This document shows, piece after piece, positions 8,626 to 17,824 of a stretch of DNA of 64,000 nucleotides. Below the pieces are notes generated by a model. It had not been told where the DNA came from, did not search any database, and was given only the letters and a program-made list of their open reading frames with translations. Origin of the DNA: Tannerellaceae bacterium (GTDB taxonomy: Bacteria; Bacteroidota; Bacteroidia; Bacteroidales; Tannerellaceae); contig JAITGL010000025.1 in the NCBI GenBank assembly GCA_031280645.1, positions 1-64,000 on the forward strand, in the 5' to 3' direction. Numbering within the stretch: the first letter of the stretch is position 1; every line of letters starts with the position of its first letter. A program made the position numbers and the translations under genes.

Positions 8626-9222
8626 TTATCGGAGGCTGGAAAGTATTTCTTTTCCGAAGTCCATACATTCGGCGCGCTTAAGGTTGTCGTATTCCGGCAT
8701 GTTGAATCCCTGGAGGGTTTTACGCGATTCGCTGTCCATGAGCGAGTAGGTTATCCGTCCCAGAAATGCTTTACCGGGTATGCCGGCGTCTGTTCCGGCT
8801 CCGAAAAGGGCTGCAAGATGGTTGTCGATCAGATCGGCTTTTTGCTGCTGGTTTACGGGCTGCATGCGGTTGCCGCATACGGCGAATAATCCCTTTAGCT
8901 TGGGCCGGAGGGCGTCTTTGTGCTTTGCGATATAGTTTTGGAGTTCGGCCGATACTTTTCCGGCCCGTATGGCTCCTCCGATAACGAGAAACTCGAAGGA
9001 TGAGAGGTCGGGGTTCTCTCTAACGTCGTAAACCTGCGCAATTCCGCCCATTCCTTCGGATATCCACACTCCGGCGTCTCTGGCGGAGCCGCACCATGTG
9101 CTGTAAAGTACCGCCCATTTGCGGGCCGAGGGCATGGTATAAAATTCGAGCGCGCTCATTTTGCCGCTTGCGGCCCCAAGGCATATCGTTAGCCCGGAGG
9201 CAAGGAATTTTCTCTTGTTCAT
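8626..9222 (-). CDS. Flavodoxin-domain protein with N-terminal export-like signal
   Basis: A 198-residue protein. After MNKRKFLASGLTICLGAASG, which looks like a signal or membrane anchor, it has a flavodoxin-like fold: AVLYSTWCGSARDAG (FMN phosphate loop position), then a hydrophobic FEFLVIGGAIRAGKVS strand-loop as in protoporphyrinogen oxidase HemG/flavodoxin_5 proteins. The phosphate loop is altered relative to the usual T-x-T/S-G-N-T, so FMN binding is uncertain. It probably leads the ddl operon. No twin-arginine motif is clear. Confidence 0.7.
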   Translation of the reverse strand: MNKRKFLASGLTICLGAASGKMSALEFYTMPSARKWAVLYSTWCGSARDAGVWISEGMGGIAQVYDVRENPDLSSFEFLVIGGAIRAGKVSAELQNYIAKHKDALRPKLKGLFAVCGNRMQPVNQQQKADLIDNHLAALFGAGTDAGIPGKAFLGRITYSLMDSESRKTLQGFNMPEYDNLKRAECMDFGKEILSSLR

Positions 9223-9253
9223 AATTTTTTTAAAATAAAGTTTGATGATGGGG

Positions 9254-9261
9254 CAAATGTA
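9254..9261 (-). promoter_or_regulatory. -7 element for flavodoxin-ddl-acyltransferase operon
   Basis: The minus strand reads TACATTTG, matching TAnnTTTG, 32 bp upstream of the flavodoxin-like start. Confidence 0.6.
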
Positions 9262-9332
9262 ATGAAATATTCAGTTCGGGGAGGAGAAACGAGGGGATGA
9301 AAAGCGGGATCGGCTCCTCGCCCGTAATTTGC

Positions 9333-9340
9333 TACTTTTG
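9333..9340 (+). promoter_or_regulatory. -7 element for xseB-ispD-recG
   Basis: TACTTTTG matches TAnnTTTG, 29 bp upstream of the xseB start. Confidence 0.65.
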
Positions 9341-9368
9341 CATCCCAAATAAATACCTTATATATTAT

Positions 9369-9572
9369 ATGATGGACAATCAAAATGAAACATACAACGA
9401 GGCGGTAGAAAAGCTCCGCGTAATTGTGGCTGAAATCGAGCAGGGAGATACGGATATCGACCTGCTCCTCAACCGGGTGAAAGAGGCTACCCGCCTGATA
9501 AAGCTATGCAAAAACAAGCTATTCGAGGTCGACGCCGAGGTAAAGAAAATCCTTCAGGAGCTGGAAGGATGA
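9369..9572 (+). CDS. xseB: Exodeoxyribonuclease VII small subunit
   Basis: A 67-residue acidic helical protein with the XseB pattern YNEAVEKLRVIVAEIEQGD...LLLNRVKEATRLI. The small subunit binds the XseA catalytic subunit of ExoVII, which degrades single-stranded DNA. The start is one of two adjacent ATGs (9369 or 9372), placed after the -7 element at 9333. An upstream in-frame ATG at 9297 precedes the promoter and is not used. xseA is not in the window. The stop overlaps the ispD start (ATGA). Confidence 0.92.
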   Translation: MMDNQNETYNEAVEKLRVIVAEIEQGDTDIDLLLNRVKEATRLIKLCKNKLFEVDAEVKKILQELEG

Positions 9573-10252
9573 AGCGTTATGCTATTATAACCGCGGGCGG
9601 ACGCGGATTGAGAATGGGCGGCCCAACGCCCAAGCAGTTTGCGCTCGTAGGAGGCCGCCCGGCGCTGGCGCTGTCGGTTGAGCGGTTCTACGGCTGGGAT
9701 CCGGAGGTTGAAATCATTATTACCCTGCCGCAGGATACGAGGGAGTATTGGACGGGGCTTTGCACAACCTTCGGGTTCAACGTTCCGCACCGGGTGGTTA
9801 ACGGCGGCCAAACGCGGTTCCACTCCGTAAAGAACGCCCTGGCAACGATTACCGACGTCGACGCCCTGGTTGCAATCCACGACGCCGCCCGGCCCTTTGT
9901 TTCCAGGGAGGTTATATCCGATTGCTTCGACGCGGCCGGCGATTACGGGGCGGCCGTTCCGGTTATCGACCTGGCCGACTCGATCAGAGAGCGCGAAAAT
10001 GATTGGGGACGCAGCAGGGCCGTTGATCGCAGGAAGTTTGTGGCGGCGCAAACTCCGCAGGCGTTCCGGCTGGGATTGCTCCGGATGGGGTACGCCCAGG
10101 AGTACCGCGAGGAGTTTACCGACGACGCTTCGGTGGTTGAAGCCCTGGGGGCGGAGGTCGTAATGGTGAAGGGTAGCGCGGAGAATATCAAGCTCACCTC
10201 GCCGCTCGATTTGCAGATAGCCGAACTGATCCTGAAGCGTAGCAACCTATGA
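9569..10252 (+). CDS. ispD: 2-C-methyl-D-erythritol 4-phosphate cytidylyltransferase
   Basis: A 227-residue enzyme of the MEP isoprenoid pathway that joins CTP and MEP to give CDP-ME. The start MKRYAIITAGGRGLRMG gives the nucleotide-binding G-R-G-x-R-M-G loop. VAIHDAARPFVS, AAQTPQAF and FTDDASVVEALG are the family's substrate-binding motifs. The start at 9569 is chosen because it forms a 4-bp overlap with xseB and begins at the conserved first strand. Its stop overlaps the recG start in the same way. Confidence 0.95.
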   Translation: MKRYAIITAGGRGLRMGGPTPKQFALVGGRPALALSVERFYGWDPEVEIIITLPQDTREYWTGLCTTFGFNVPHRVVNGGQTRFHSVKNALATITDVDALVAIHDAARPFVSREVISDCFDAAGDYGAAVPVIDLADSIRERENDWGRSRAVDRRKFVAAQTPQAFRLGLLRMGYAQEYREEFTDDASVVEALGAEVVMVKGSAENIKLTSPLDLQIAELILKRSNL

Positions 10253-12348
10253 CTGCCATAGCGAAGCGGTCGGTTATGTATCTGCCCGGCGTTGGGCCCA
10301 AAAAGGCGGAACTCCTCCGCAAGGAGGCAAGGATTGCTTCGTTTGAAGACTTGCTGTATTATTTCCCATACAAATATGTTGACCGAAGCCGCTTTTATAC
10401 CGTTGCCGAAATCAACGGCGAGATGCCTTACATCCAGATCCGGGGCAAGATAACCTCGTTTGCCGTTGCAGGCGAGGGACGGGCGCGCAGGCTCGCCGCC
10501 AAATTTGCCGACGGCGAAGGGGGAGTTATCGAACTGGTTTGGTTCCGGGGAGTCTCTTATATAAAGGATAAGTACCGGGTGGGAACAAGCTATATCGTAT
10601 TCGGCAAGCCGTCGGAGTTCGGACAGTCGTTCAGCATCGTGCATCCGGAGATCGACCCGGAGGAGAACGCCTCGCAGGTGGCGTCGGGGCTGACTCCTTT
10701 TTACAATACCACGGAGAGGATGAAAAAGGCCTACCTGCACTCAAGGGCTATACAAAACCTCCAGTTCGTACTCCTCAATCAAACGGGATGGACGCCTTCG
10801 GAGGTGTTGCCCCCCTACGTTATCAGGCGCACCCGGATGATCCCGCTGTCCGATGCCGTAAGGCTTATACACTTCCCCGAATCGCCCGAACGGCTGAAGG
10901 CGGCAAGGCTAAGGCTTAAGTTCGACGAGCTGTTCTTCATACAGCTGCACATACTGCAAACCGCCGCCGCACGGAAGGAGAAAACGCAGGGACTGGTATG
11001 CCCCATCGTGGGCGCGCAATTCCACACCTTTTATAACCAGTACCTGCCGTTCGCCCTTACCGACGCCCAGAAAAAAGTGGTGCGCGAAATACGCGCCGAC
11101 CTCGGAAGCGGACGGCAAATGAACCGCCTGCTCCAGGGCGACGTCGGAAGCGGCAAAACACTCGTAGCCCTCATGGCAATGCTTATCGCCGTTGACAACG
11201 ACTACCAGGCATGCCTCATGGCCCCAACCGAAATCCTCGCCACACAACACTACCACACACTGATGAACTTCCTCGGCGACATGAACATAACCGTTGAGCT
11301 CCTCACCGGATCAACCTCCAGGAAAGAACGCAACCGGATGCTGCCCGCCGTTGCCAAAGGACAGGTAAACATTCTCGTCGGAACCCACGCGCTCATCGAA
11401 AAAAGCGTAATATTTGCATCGCTCGGACTTGCCATAATCGACGAGCAGCATCGCTTTGGAGTAGAGCAGCGCTCAAAACTGCACCTCAAAAACGAGCAGC
11501 CGCCCCACATCCTCGTAATGACCGCCACCCCCATCCCGCGAACCTTAGCCATGACCCTGTACGGCGACCTCGACGTATCCGTTATCGACCGCCTGCCACC
11601 CGGACGGAAACCCGTGAAAACCATACACCGGTACGATAATCGTAAAACGGAAATATACAGCTTCCTCCGACGCGAAATTAACCTCGGCCGCCAGGCCTAC
11701 ATCGTTTACCCACTGATAGAAGGCAGCGAAACGCTCGACTACAAAGCCCTCGAAGAAGGCTACGAACTATTCGGCGAAGTATTCCCCGACCTCCGGATAG
11801 CCATGGTGCACGGACGAATGAAACCCGCCGAGAAAGACGCCGCCATGAACCTCTTCGCATCCGGAGAGGCCCAAATACTGATGGCCACAACCGTTATCGA
11901 AGTAGGAGTTAACGTGCCCAACGCATCGGTTATGGTAATCGAAAGCGCCGAGCGGTTCGGGCTCTCGCAGCTGCACCAGTTGCGAGGAAGGGTCGGGAGA
12001 GGAAGCGAGCAGTCGTATTGCATACTCCTCTCGTCGTGCAAATTAAGCGCCGATACCAGGCGGAGGCTCGAAATAATGACCCAAACGTCCGACGGATTCG
12101 AGATAGCCGAAGCCGACCTCCGGATGCGTGGACACGGCGAGCTCGAAGGCACGCGACAAAGCGGCCCGGGATTCGACCTCCGGATTGCCGACCTTGCAAC
12201 CGACGGGCAAATCTTAGCCTACGCCCGCAACACCGCAGCCGAAATACTCGACGCCGACCCAACCCTCGAGGCCGCCGAAAACGCCATCTTGCGGGAAAGG
12301 CTGAAAGACCTCTTTGCCGGGAAAATTGATTGGGGAACGGTGAGTTAA
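10249..12348 (+). CDS. recG: ATP-dependent DNA helicase RecG
   Basis: A 699-residue branch-migrating helicase that rescues stalled forks and processes Holliday junctions. It has an N-terminal wedge/OB domain (to about 250), Walker A LLQGDVGSGKTLVA, DEAH-type IIDEQHRFGVEQR, motif III VMTATPIPRTLAMT, and helicase C-terminal motifs TTVIEVGVNVPNA and QLRGRVGRG. All are intact. Coupled to ispD by a 4-bp overlap. The coding strand becomes strongly A+C-rich from about 11,050 onward while the first third is balanced (see findings). Confidence 0.97.
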   Translation: MTAIAKRSVMYLPGVGPKKAELLRKEARIASFEDLLYYFPYKYVDRSRFYTVAEINGEMPYIQIRGKITSFAVAGEGRARRLAAKFADGEGGVIELVWFRGVSYIKDKYRVGTSYIVFGKPSEFGQSFSIVHPEIDPEENASQVASGLTPFYNTTERMKKAYLHSRAIQNLQFVLLNQTGWTPSEVLPPYVIRRTRMIPLSDAVRLIHFPESPERLKAARLRLKFDELFFIQLHILQTAAARKEKTQGLVCPIVGAQFHTFYNQYLPFALTDAQKKVVREIRADLGSGRQMNRLLQGDVGSGKTLVALMAMLIAVDNDYQACLMAPTEILATQHYHTLMNFLGDMNITVELLTGSTSRKERNRMLPAVAKGQVNILVGTHALIEKSVIFASLGLAIIDEQHRFGVEQRSKLHLKNEQPPHILVMTATPIPRTLAMTLYGDLDVSVIDRLPPGRKPVKTIHRYDNRKTEIYSFLRREINLGRQAYIVYPLIEGSETLDYKALEEGYELFGEVFPDLRIAMVHGRMKPAEKDAAMNLFASGEAQILMATTVIEVGVNVPNASVMVIESAERFGLSQLHQLRGRVGRGSEQSYCILLSSCKLSADTRRRLEIMTQTSDGFEIAEADLRMRGHGELEGTRQSGPGFDLRIADLATDGQILAYARNTAAEILDADPTLEAAENAILRERLKDLFAGKIDWGTVS

Positions 12349-12392
12349 GCCATATCCGCCGCCAAGACTGATTAATCTACCGGATAAATCTA

Positions 12393-12400
12393 TATTTTTG
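12393..12400 (+). promoter_or_regulatory. -7 element for the ECF sigma factor
   Basis: TATTTTTG matches TAnnTTTG, 48 bp upstream of the sigma factor start. Confidence 0.5.
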
Positions 12401-12448
12401 TCCAAACAACCATATTGCTTATAGCAGATTAACTAACGGATACCCAAA

Positions 12449-12991
12449 ATGACAAGCGCCGATCCCGAAATACAGGCCTTCAACCAACTTTTTTCAGGCT
12501 ACAAGAGCCGGTTCGCCCGTTTTGCCGACACATACGTGCGAAACCTGCCCGTCGCCCAAGACATTGCCCTCGAAGCATTTATTTACTATTGGGAAAACCG
12601 CCGCTCGCTCCCGCCCGATTCAAACATCCCGGCCTGCATTCTTGCCACAATAAAACACAAATGCCTCAACCACCTCGAGCGGGAGCGCCTTGCCAACAAT
12701 GCCGCCATAAGCCTCCGCCGGCATGCAGCCTGGGAGCTAAGCGCCCGGATCTCAACCCTTAAAGCCTGCGATCCGGAAGAAATTTTCCGCTCCGACATGC
12801 AGCTCATTATCCGCCGCACGCTGATGAAACTGCCCGACAAATCGCGCAACATTTTTGTTATGTGCCGGTACCGCAACGCTTCGTATAAAGACGCGGCGGC
12901 CCTGCTCGGCGTTGGGGAGAAAACCGTAGAGTATCATATTGCCAAGGTAATGAAGGCGTTGCGGAAGAGCCTCGAAGATTATCTAAGCTGA
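12449..12991 (+). CDS. RNA polymerase sigma factor, ECF (sigma-70 family)
   Basis: A 180-residue ECF sigma factor. Region 2 spans about residues 25-60 (DIALEAFIYYWENR), and region 4 about 118-175 (KLPDKSRNIFVMCRYRN...SYKDAAALLGVGEKTVEYHI), containing the DNA-binding helix-turn-helix. This form is typical of the expanded Bacteroidota ECF group that usually sits beside a FecR-like anti-sigma and a SusC/SusD pair. No anti-sigma gene is adjacent here and the nearest susC is 36 kb away, so partner and targets are unknown. Confidence 0.88.
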   Translation: MTSADPEIQAFNQLFSGYKSRFARFADTYVRNLPVAQDIALEAFIYYWENRRSLPPDSNIPACILATIKHKCLNHLERERLANNAAISLRRHAAWELSARISTLKACDPEEIFRSDMQLIIRRTLMKLPDKSRNIFVMCRYRNASYKDAAALLGVGEKTVEYHIAKVMKALRKSLEDYLS

Positions 12992-13038
12992 AAGGACGGG
13001 GCGGGGCAGCCGTGGATCCATTCCCGAAATCAACAAAT

Positions 13039-13767
13039 TTAACTGATAACAACCCGATAAATCCGCGTCCAGGGGCCCTTTTCCCCAAGGGTGTTCTCCC
13101 ATCTAACTGCAAAATAGAGGGTTTGGCCAATGCAGTTTGAGTAAGATGTAAAGCGGAAGGTTGACATTACCGAGAAGTCCGACCGGGTTAGCCTGTACCA
13201 TTCGCCGTCGCGTACCGGGCTGTCAGACACTATGCTGCATATCTCGCAGCCGCGAATCGAGCGATTGGGGCGGCCTTGCCCGCCAATGCGGCGGATTATT
13301 AATTCAACAACGCCTGTGGATGGATGTTTTATCTCCACTTCGGGTATTTCTCTGGGAGGGAGGGCTTTAGCGCGGGTTTTCTTTAGGATCGGGAATCCCA
13401 TCGCTACCCTGTCGGCATCGGTTGCGTTGAGGTTATTTCGTACAAATCCCATATAAAATTGCCGCAAGGCTTCAACAAACTGGGCTTCGGCTGTGTAAAA
13501 CTGCTGGGCTACCACGCGGGTTTGGGTTGAGGGATCAATGTAAAGATTGTAGAGGGCCGAATAGGTTTCGTACTTGTGCTTGAACACGTTAACGAACCAG
13601 GAATAGGCTGCGTGCTTGCCGTCTGCCGCGGGCGAATTGTTGTCGGGGGCTACGATTCCCAGCCGCTCGAGTACTTCGCTGGTGAGATATCCGATAACGG
13701 CGAGGGCTAATATGTAAATATCGGAGTGTTTATAAGGGATCCAATCTTTATGATTATTTCCTGACAT
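13039..13767 (-). CDS. Hypothetical protein, possible C-terminal beta-sandwich
   Basis: I do not recognise this 242-residue protein. The N-terminal half (about 15-125) looks helical, with several Tyr/Phe-rich amphipathic segments (YSALYNLYIDPSTQ, FVEALRQFYMGFVRN). A basic, proline-containing linker (about 125-150) precedes a C-terminal part rich in strands, with EWYRLTRSD and TLYFAVRWENTLG, resembling a fibronectin-type or immunoglobulin-like fold. No signal peptide or membrane segment is visible. Similar proteins occur in Bacteroidota next to other uncharacterised genes. A weak -7 element precedes it and array C lies upstream. Confidence 0.7.
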   Translation of the reverse strand: MSGNNHKDWIPYKHSDIYILALAVIGYLTSEVLERLGIVAPDNNSPAADGKHAAYSWFVNVFKHKYETYSALYNLYIDPSTQTRVVAQQFYTAEAQFVEALRQFYMGFVRNNLNATDADRVAMGFPILKKTRAKALPPREIPEVEIKHPSTGVVELIIRRIGGQGRPNRSIRGCEICSIVSDSPVRDGEWYRLTRSDFSVMSTFRFTSYSNCIGQTLYFAVRWENTLGEKGPWTRIYRVVIS

Positions 13768-13802
13768 ATTTTTTTATTCTGTTAATATTTAAATTCCGGC
13801 TA

Positions 13803-13810
13803 TAAAAGTA
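13803..13810 (-). promoter_or_regulatory. Weak -7 element for the hypothetical gene
   Basis: The minus strand reads TACTTTTA, one base off TAnnTTTG, 36 bp upstream of the start at 13767. Confidence 0.35.
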
Positions 13811-13866
13811 GGTCTTTTTTATCAAATACAAAAAAACATATTATGCGACGTTTCGGAATTTCTTAA

Positions 13867-14166
13867 AGACTACCTGAAATCTATTCAGGACGATATGGAA
13901 TTATTTTAAGACTACCCGAATTTATTTCAGGACGCCCCGAAAATGTTTCCAGACGCCCCGAAACGATTTCGGGACGCCCCGAAAATGTTTCCAGACGCCC
14001 CGTAACAATTTCGGGACGCCCCGAAAATATTTCCAGACGCCCCGAAATGATTTCGGGACGCCCCGAAAATGTTTCCAGACGCCCCGGAACGATTTCGGGA
14101 CGCCCCGAAAATGCTTCCAGACGCCCCGTAACGATTCCGGGGCGCCCCGAATCTGTTTCGGGGCGT
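13867..14166. repeat. Intergenic tandem array C, 21-bp half units alternating in a 42-bp superunit
   Basis: GACGCCCCG-type motifs start at 13931, 13952, 13973, 13994, 14015, 14036, 14057, 14078, 14099, 14120, 14141 and 14162, exactly 21 bp apart. Two halves alternate: one ends in AAAATGTTTCCA, the other in AAACGATTTCGG. The second forms the dyad CCCGAAA-N3-TTTCGGG. Degenerate units (AGACTACC...) in the same register extend back to about 13,867. The array lies between the hypothetical gene start and the der stop. Confidence 0.95.
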
Positions 14167-14277
14167 TAGCCGGTGAATTTGTTAAATGGGGGAAAAGCTG
14201 CGTGCAAGCCGGTTAGCCTGTTTTTGGCTTACCGGCCCGTTTCGGGGGCTGTTTCTGCAAAAATTGGGGGTTGGGGG

Positions 14278-15591
14278 TTATTTTTCGCGGATATATATGC
14301 GGATTGGGGTTCCGCAGAGGTCCCAGTGTTCGCGGATCTGGTTTTCGAGGAAGCGTTTATAGGGTTCTTTTATCCATTGGGGGAGGTTGCAAAAGAATAC
14401 GAAGGAGGGGACGGCTCCGGCTGGGAGTTGTGTGATGTATTTGATTTTGATGTATTTGCCTTTCCATGCGGGGGGCGGGGTGCGCTCGATGATGGGGAGC
14501 ATGGTTTCGTTGAGGCGGGCGGTGGGGATGCGGCGGTTGCGGTTGTCGTGTACTTTGGCTGCGGTTTCGAGTACTTTGAAGATGCGTTGCTTGGTGGTGG
14601 CGGAGATGAAGAGGATGGGGAAGTCGACAAATGGGGCGAGGCGCTGGCGGATGGTGTTTTCGTAGTAGCGTATGGCGGCGGGGCTTTTGTCGGCTACGAG
14701 GTCCCATTTGTTTACGCATACTACGAGGCCTTTGTTGTTTTTCTGTACGAGGGAGAATATGTTAAGGTCTTGTGATTCAATGCCTCGCTGGCCGTCGATC
14801 ATGAGTATGCACACGTCGGAGCTTTCGATGGCGCGTACGGCGCGTATTACGGAGTAGTACTCGAGGTCTTCGTTTACTTTGCCTTTTTTGCGTATTCCGG
14901 CGGTGTCGACGAGGTAAAAGTTGAGGCCGAATTTGTTGTATTCGGTGTATATGGAGTCGCGGGTGGTGCCGGCTATTTCGGTTACGATGTGCCGGTCTTC
15001 GCCGATGAAGGAGTTTATGAGGGATGATTTGCCGGCGTTGGGGCGGCCTACTACGGTGATTCGGGGTATGGCTTTGTCGTATTCGTCGGGGGTTTTGTCG
15101 GGGAGTATGTTAACTATGTGGTCGAGGAGGTCGCCGGTGCCTGATCCGTTGATGGCTGATATGCAGTAGGGGTCGCCGAGGCCGAGGGCGTAAAATTCGG
15201 CTGCGGAGGGGTGGAGTGCGTAGTTGTCGGCTTTGTTGGCTACGATGATTATTGGTTTTTCGGATCGTCGCAGTTTGTTGGCTACGGCGTTGTCGAGGTC
15301 GGTTTGCCCGGTTGTTACGTCGACGGTGAAGAGTATTGCGTCGGCTTCTTCCATGGCGATTTGTACTTGCTTGTTTATTTCTCCTTCAAAGATGTCGTCG
15401 GATTGGAGTACCCATCCTCCGGTGTCGATTATTGAAAATTCGCGTCCGTTCCATTCTACTTTGCCGTATTGGCGGTCGCGGGTGGTGCCGGCTTCGTGGT
15501 CTACTATTGCTTGCCGGGATTGTGTGAGGCGGTTGAAGAGGGTTGATTTGCCTACGTTTGGCCGTCCTACTATGGCTACTATGTTTCCCAT
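14278..15591 (-). CDS. der: Ribosome-associated GTPase Der (EngA)
   Basis: A 437-residue double GTPase needed for 50S subunit assembly. The first G domain begins [16 protein letters not shown] and the second [16 protein letters not shown]; each is followed by DTGG or DTAG switch motifs and NKxD (VANKADN, CVNKWDL). A KH-like domain fills the last 80 residues. It follows era on the same strand with 28 bp between. The coding strand is strongly A+C-rich, which shows as G/T-rich plus strand. Confidence 0.97.
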   Translation of the reverse strand: MGNIVAIVGRPNVGKSTLFNRLTQSRQAIVDHEAGTTRDRQYGKVEWNGREFSIIDTGGWVLQSDDIFEGEINKQVQIAMEEADAILFTVDVTTGQTDLDNAVANKLRRSEKPIIIVANKADNYALHPSAAEFYALGLGDPYCISAINGSGTGDLLDHIVNILPDKTPDEYDKAIPRITVVGRPNAGKSSLINSFIGEDRHIVTEIAGTTRDSIYTEYNKFGLNFYLVDTAGIRKKGKVNEDLEYYSVIRAVRAIESSDVCILMIDGQRGIESQDLNIFSLVQKNNKGLVVCVNKWDLVADKSPAAIRYYENTIRQRLAPFVDFPILFISATTKQRIFKVLETAAKVHDNRNRRIPTARLNETMLPIIERTPPPAWKGKYIKIKYITQLPAGAVPSFVFFCNLPQWIKEPYKRFLENQIREHWDLCGTPIRIYIREK

Positions 15592-15619
15592 TTGTTTTTG
15601 TTTGTTTTGTTTGTTGGTT

Positions 15620-16525
15620 TTAATCGAGGCGGTATCCGAAGTTGCGTAGCATTTCGTCGCGGTTGCGCCAGTCTTTTTCTACTTTGACGTATATTTCGAG
15701 GTATACTTTTTTGCCGAGGAATCGTTCGATGTCTTTCCGTGCGGTTGTTCCTACTTTTTTGAGGGCTTGTCCTTTGTTGCCTATTATTATTCCTTTTTGG
15801 GTGTCGCGTTCTACGATTATGAGTGTTTTGATGCGGATTAGTTTTTCTTCTTCCTGATAGAGTTCTACGGCTACTTCGGCGGCGTATGGTATTTCTTTTT
15901 GGTAATAGAGCAGTATTTTTTCGCGGATTATTTCGGTTACGAAGAATCGTGCGGGCTTGTCGGTGAGGGTGTCTTTGTCGAAGTATGGGGGCGATTGCGG
16001 GAGCAGGGTTTCTATTCTTTTTTTGAGGTGGTCGATATTAAATCCGGACAGGGCTGCGATGGGTATTATTTCGGCTGTGGGCAGTTGTTGGCTCCATGTG
16101 TTTACGGCGGCTTCGAGCTTGGTTTGGGTGGCGAGGTCTATTTTATTGATCAGGAGCAGTATGGGGATGTTTTTTTCTTGTGCGGCTTGTTGTGTTTTGC
16201 GCAGGAACCGGGCGTTTTTGTCGATTGTTTCGATGGTGTCGGTTACGTAGAGCAGTATGTCGGCGTCGTCGAGGGCTGATTCGGAGAAGTTGAGCATTGA
16301 TTCCTGGAGCTTGTAGTTGGGCTGGAGTACTCCTGGGGTGTCGGAGTATACTGCCTGCATGCTGGGGGTATTTACGATTCCGATTATCCGGTTGCGTGTG
16401 GTTTGGGCTTTGTATGTGATGATTGAGATGCGTTCGCCTACGAGGCGGTTCATTAGCGTTGACTTCCCTACGTTTGGGTTGCCTACGATGTTTACGAATC
16501 CGGATTTGTGCTGGTTGTCAGTCAT
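15620..16525 (-). CDS. era: GTPase Era
   Basis: A 301-residue GTPase that binds 16S rRNA near its 3' end during 30S assembly. G1 is [17 protein letters not shown]3 is [10 protein letters not shown]4 is LINKIDLA, and the C-terminal KH domain contains [14 protein letters not shown]. It overlaps the fabH stop by 8 bp, so it is probably cotranscribed and translationally coupled with fabH. Confidence 0.97.
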   Translation of the reverse strand: MTDNQHKSGFVNIVGNPNVGKSTLMNRLVGERISIITYKAQTTRNRIIGIVNTPSMQAVYSDTPGVLQPNYKLQESMLNFSESALDDADILLYVTDTIETIDKNARFLRKTQQAAQEKNIPILLLINKIDLATQTKLEAAVNTWSQQLPTAEIIPIAALSGFNIDHLKKRIETLLPQSPPYFDKDTLTDKPARFFVTEIIREKILLYYQKEIPYAAEVAVELYQEEEKLIRIKTLIIVERDTQKGIIIGNKGQALKKVGTTARKDIERFLGKKVYLEIYVKVEKDWRNRDEMLRNFGYRLD

Positions 16526-17513
16526 AGGCCCATTTGAGGTATACGGCTCCCCAGGTGAATCCGGCTCCGAATGCGGTGAGTATTATGTTGTGTCCTTTTT
16601 TGAGTTTGTCTTCGTATTCCCAGAGGCAGATTGGGATTGTTCCGGCGCTGGTGTTTCCTCGTTTTTGTATGTTGACCATTACTTTGTCTTCTACTCCGAG
16701 GTGTTTGGCTACGGCGTCGATTATTCGTTTGTTGGCTTGGTGTGGTACGATCCAGTCTACGTCGTCGCGTTGCAGTTTGTGTCGTTCGCATATTGCGATT
16801 GATACGTTGGTCATTGACATTACGGCGTGTTTGAATACTGCCCGTCCGTCCTGGTATACGTAGTGCAGTCGCTGGTCGATGGTGTCGTGCGTTGCTCTGA
16901 ATGCGGATCCTCCTCCTTTCATGTTGAGGTGGTCGAGTCCGTTGCCGTCGCTTTTGAGTATTGCGTCGATTATTCCTACGTTGTCGTATGTGGGTTCGAT
17001 GAGTACGGCTCCGCATCCGTCGCCGAACAGCGGGCATGTGGTTCGGTCGGTGTAGTCGGTTATTGAGGTCATGGTGTCGCCGGCTACTACGATTAGTTTT
17101 TTTACTCTTCCTGATCGTATAAAGTTGGCTGCGGCTTCGAGCGCGTAGAGGAATCCGGTGCATGCGGCTTGCATGTCGAATGTGAGGGCGTTAACGCATC
17201 CGGTGTTGTGTGCGATCATGGATGCGGCTGTTGGGAAGAAGTAGTCGGGGGTTGTGGTTGCGCAGATCAGGGCTTCGATGTCTTCGGCGTTGGTTTTGGT
17301 TTTGGCGAGCAGTTGTTCTACGGCTTTGGTTCCCATGTATGAGGTGCCGAGTCCTTCGCGCAGTATTCTGCGTTCGCTGATGCCTACTCTGGTGAGGATC
17401 CATTCGTCGGTTGTGTCTACCATTTTGGCTATATCGGTGTTGGTGAGTACGTCTTCGGGTACGTATCCTCCGATGCCTGTTATCATTGCATTTATTTTCT
17501 GCGTCATAATCAA
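16518..17513 (-). CDS. fabH: 3-oxoacyl-ACP synthase III
   Basis: A 331-residue condensing enzyme starting fatty acid synthesis from acetyl-CoA (or a branched acyl-CoA) and malonyl-ACP. The active-site Cys is in [13 protein letters not shown] (about residue 118), the His in VPHQANKRI and the Asn in GNTSAGTIP, giving a complete Cys-His-Asn triad. The start may be the ATG at 17,513 or the next at 17,507. It sits downstream of rpmF, separated by a hairpin, in the conserved DUF177-rpmF-fabH order. Confidence 0.95.
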   Translation of the reverse strand: MIMTQKINAMITGIGGYVPEDVLTNTDIAKMVDTTDEWILTRVGISERRILREGLGTSYMGTKAVEQLLAKTKTNAEDIEALICATTTPDYFFPTAASMIAHNTGCVNALTFDMQAACTGFLYALEAAANFIRSGRVKKLIVVAGDTMTSITDYTDRTTCPLFGDGCGAVLIEPTYDNVGIIDAILKSDGNGLDHLNMKGGGSAFRATHDTIDQRLHYVYQDGRAVFKHAVMSMTNVSIAICERHKLQRDDVDWIVPHQANKRIIDAVAKHLGVEDKVMVNIQKRGNTSAGTIPICLWEYEDKLKKGHNIILTAFGAGFTWGAVYLKWAYD

Positions 17514-17538
17514 TCTTTTGGGTTATTGCACATAAAAA

Positions 17539-17575
17539 GGGGTGTGCCGCGATAGCTTTTAAAGCGACACACCCC
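17539..17575. terminator. Bidirectional hairpin between rpmF and fabH
   Basis: GGGGTGTG pairs with CACACCCC around a short loop; a T-run follows in both directions (GTTTTTT on plus, TTTTTATG on minus). On the minus strand it lies between rpmF and fabH and could terminate or attenuate transcription into fabH. Confidence 0.7.
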
Positions 17576-17611
17576 GTTTTTTACTTATCAACGTCGACGT
17601 AATGATTTGCT

Positions 17612-17797
17612 TTATACGGCTGCGTTCTTTACAATCGCTATTTTGCCTCTGTAATATCCGCATTCGCCGCAAACGGTGTGGTATACGTGCCATGCTCCGC
17701 AGTTGGAGCATACGGCAATGGTTGGCATTACTGCCTTGTCGTGCGTCCGACGTTTGGCGGTTCTTGATTTGCCTTGTCTTCTTTTAGGGTGTGCCAT
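17612..17797 (-). CDS. rpmF: 50S ribosomal protein L32
   Basis: A 61-residue basic protein starting MAHPKRRQGKSRTAKRRTHD, the bL32 signature. It keeps a zinc-ribbon with CSNC (about residues 31-34) and CGEC (about 45-48), so this is the Zn-binding form. A Tyr-rich tail follows. It lies between the DUF177 gene (28 bp upstream) and fabH. Confidence 0.97.
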   Translation of the reverse strand: MAHPKRRQGKSRTAKRRTHDKAVMPTIAVCSNCGAWHVYHTVCGECGYYRGKIAIVKNAAV

Positions 17798-17824
17798 CGT
17801 AAATATTATTTTATTTGTTATTTG

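Noticed and set aside
14173..14775. Plus-strand open frames of 60-200 codons opposite der, era and fabH
   Set aside because: They are antisense shadows of well-supported GTPase and FabH genes caused by A+C-biased coding strands with few stops.
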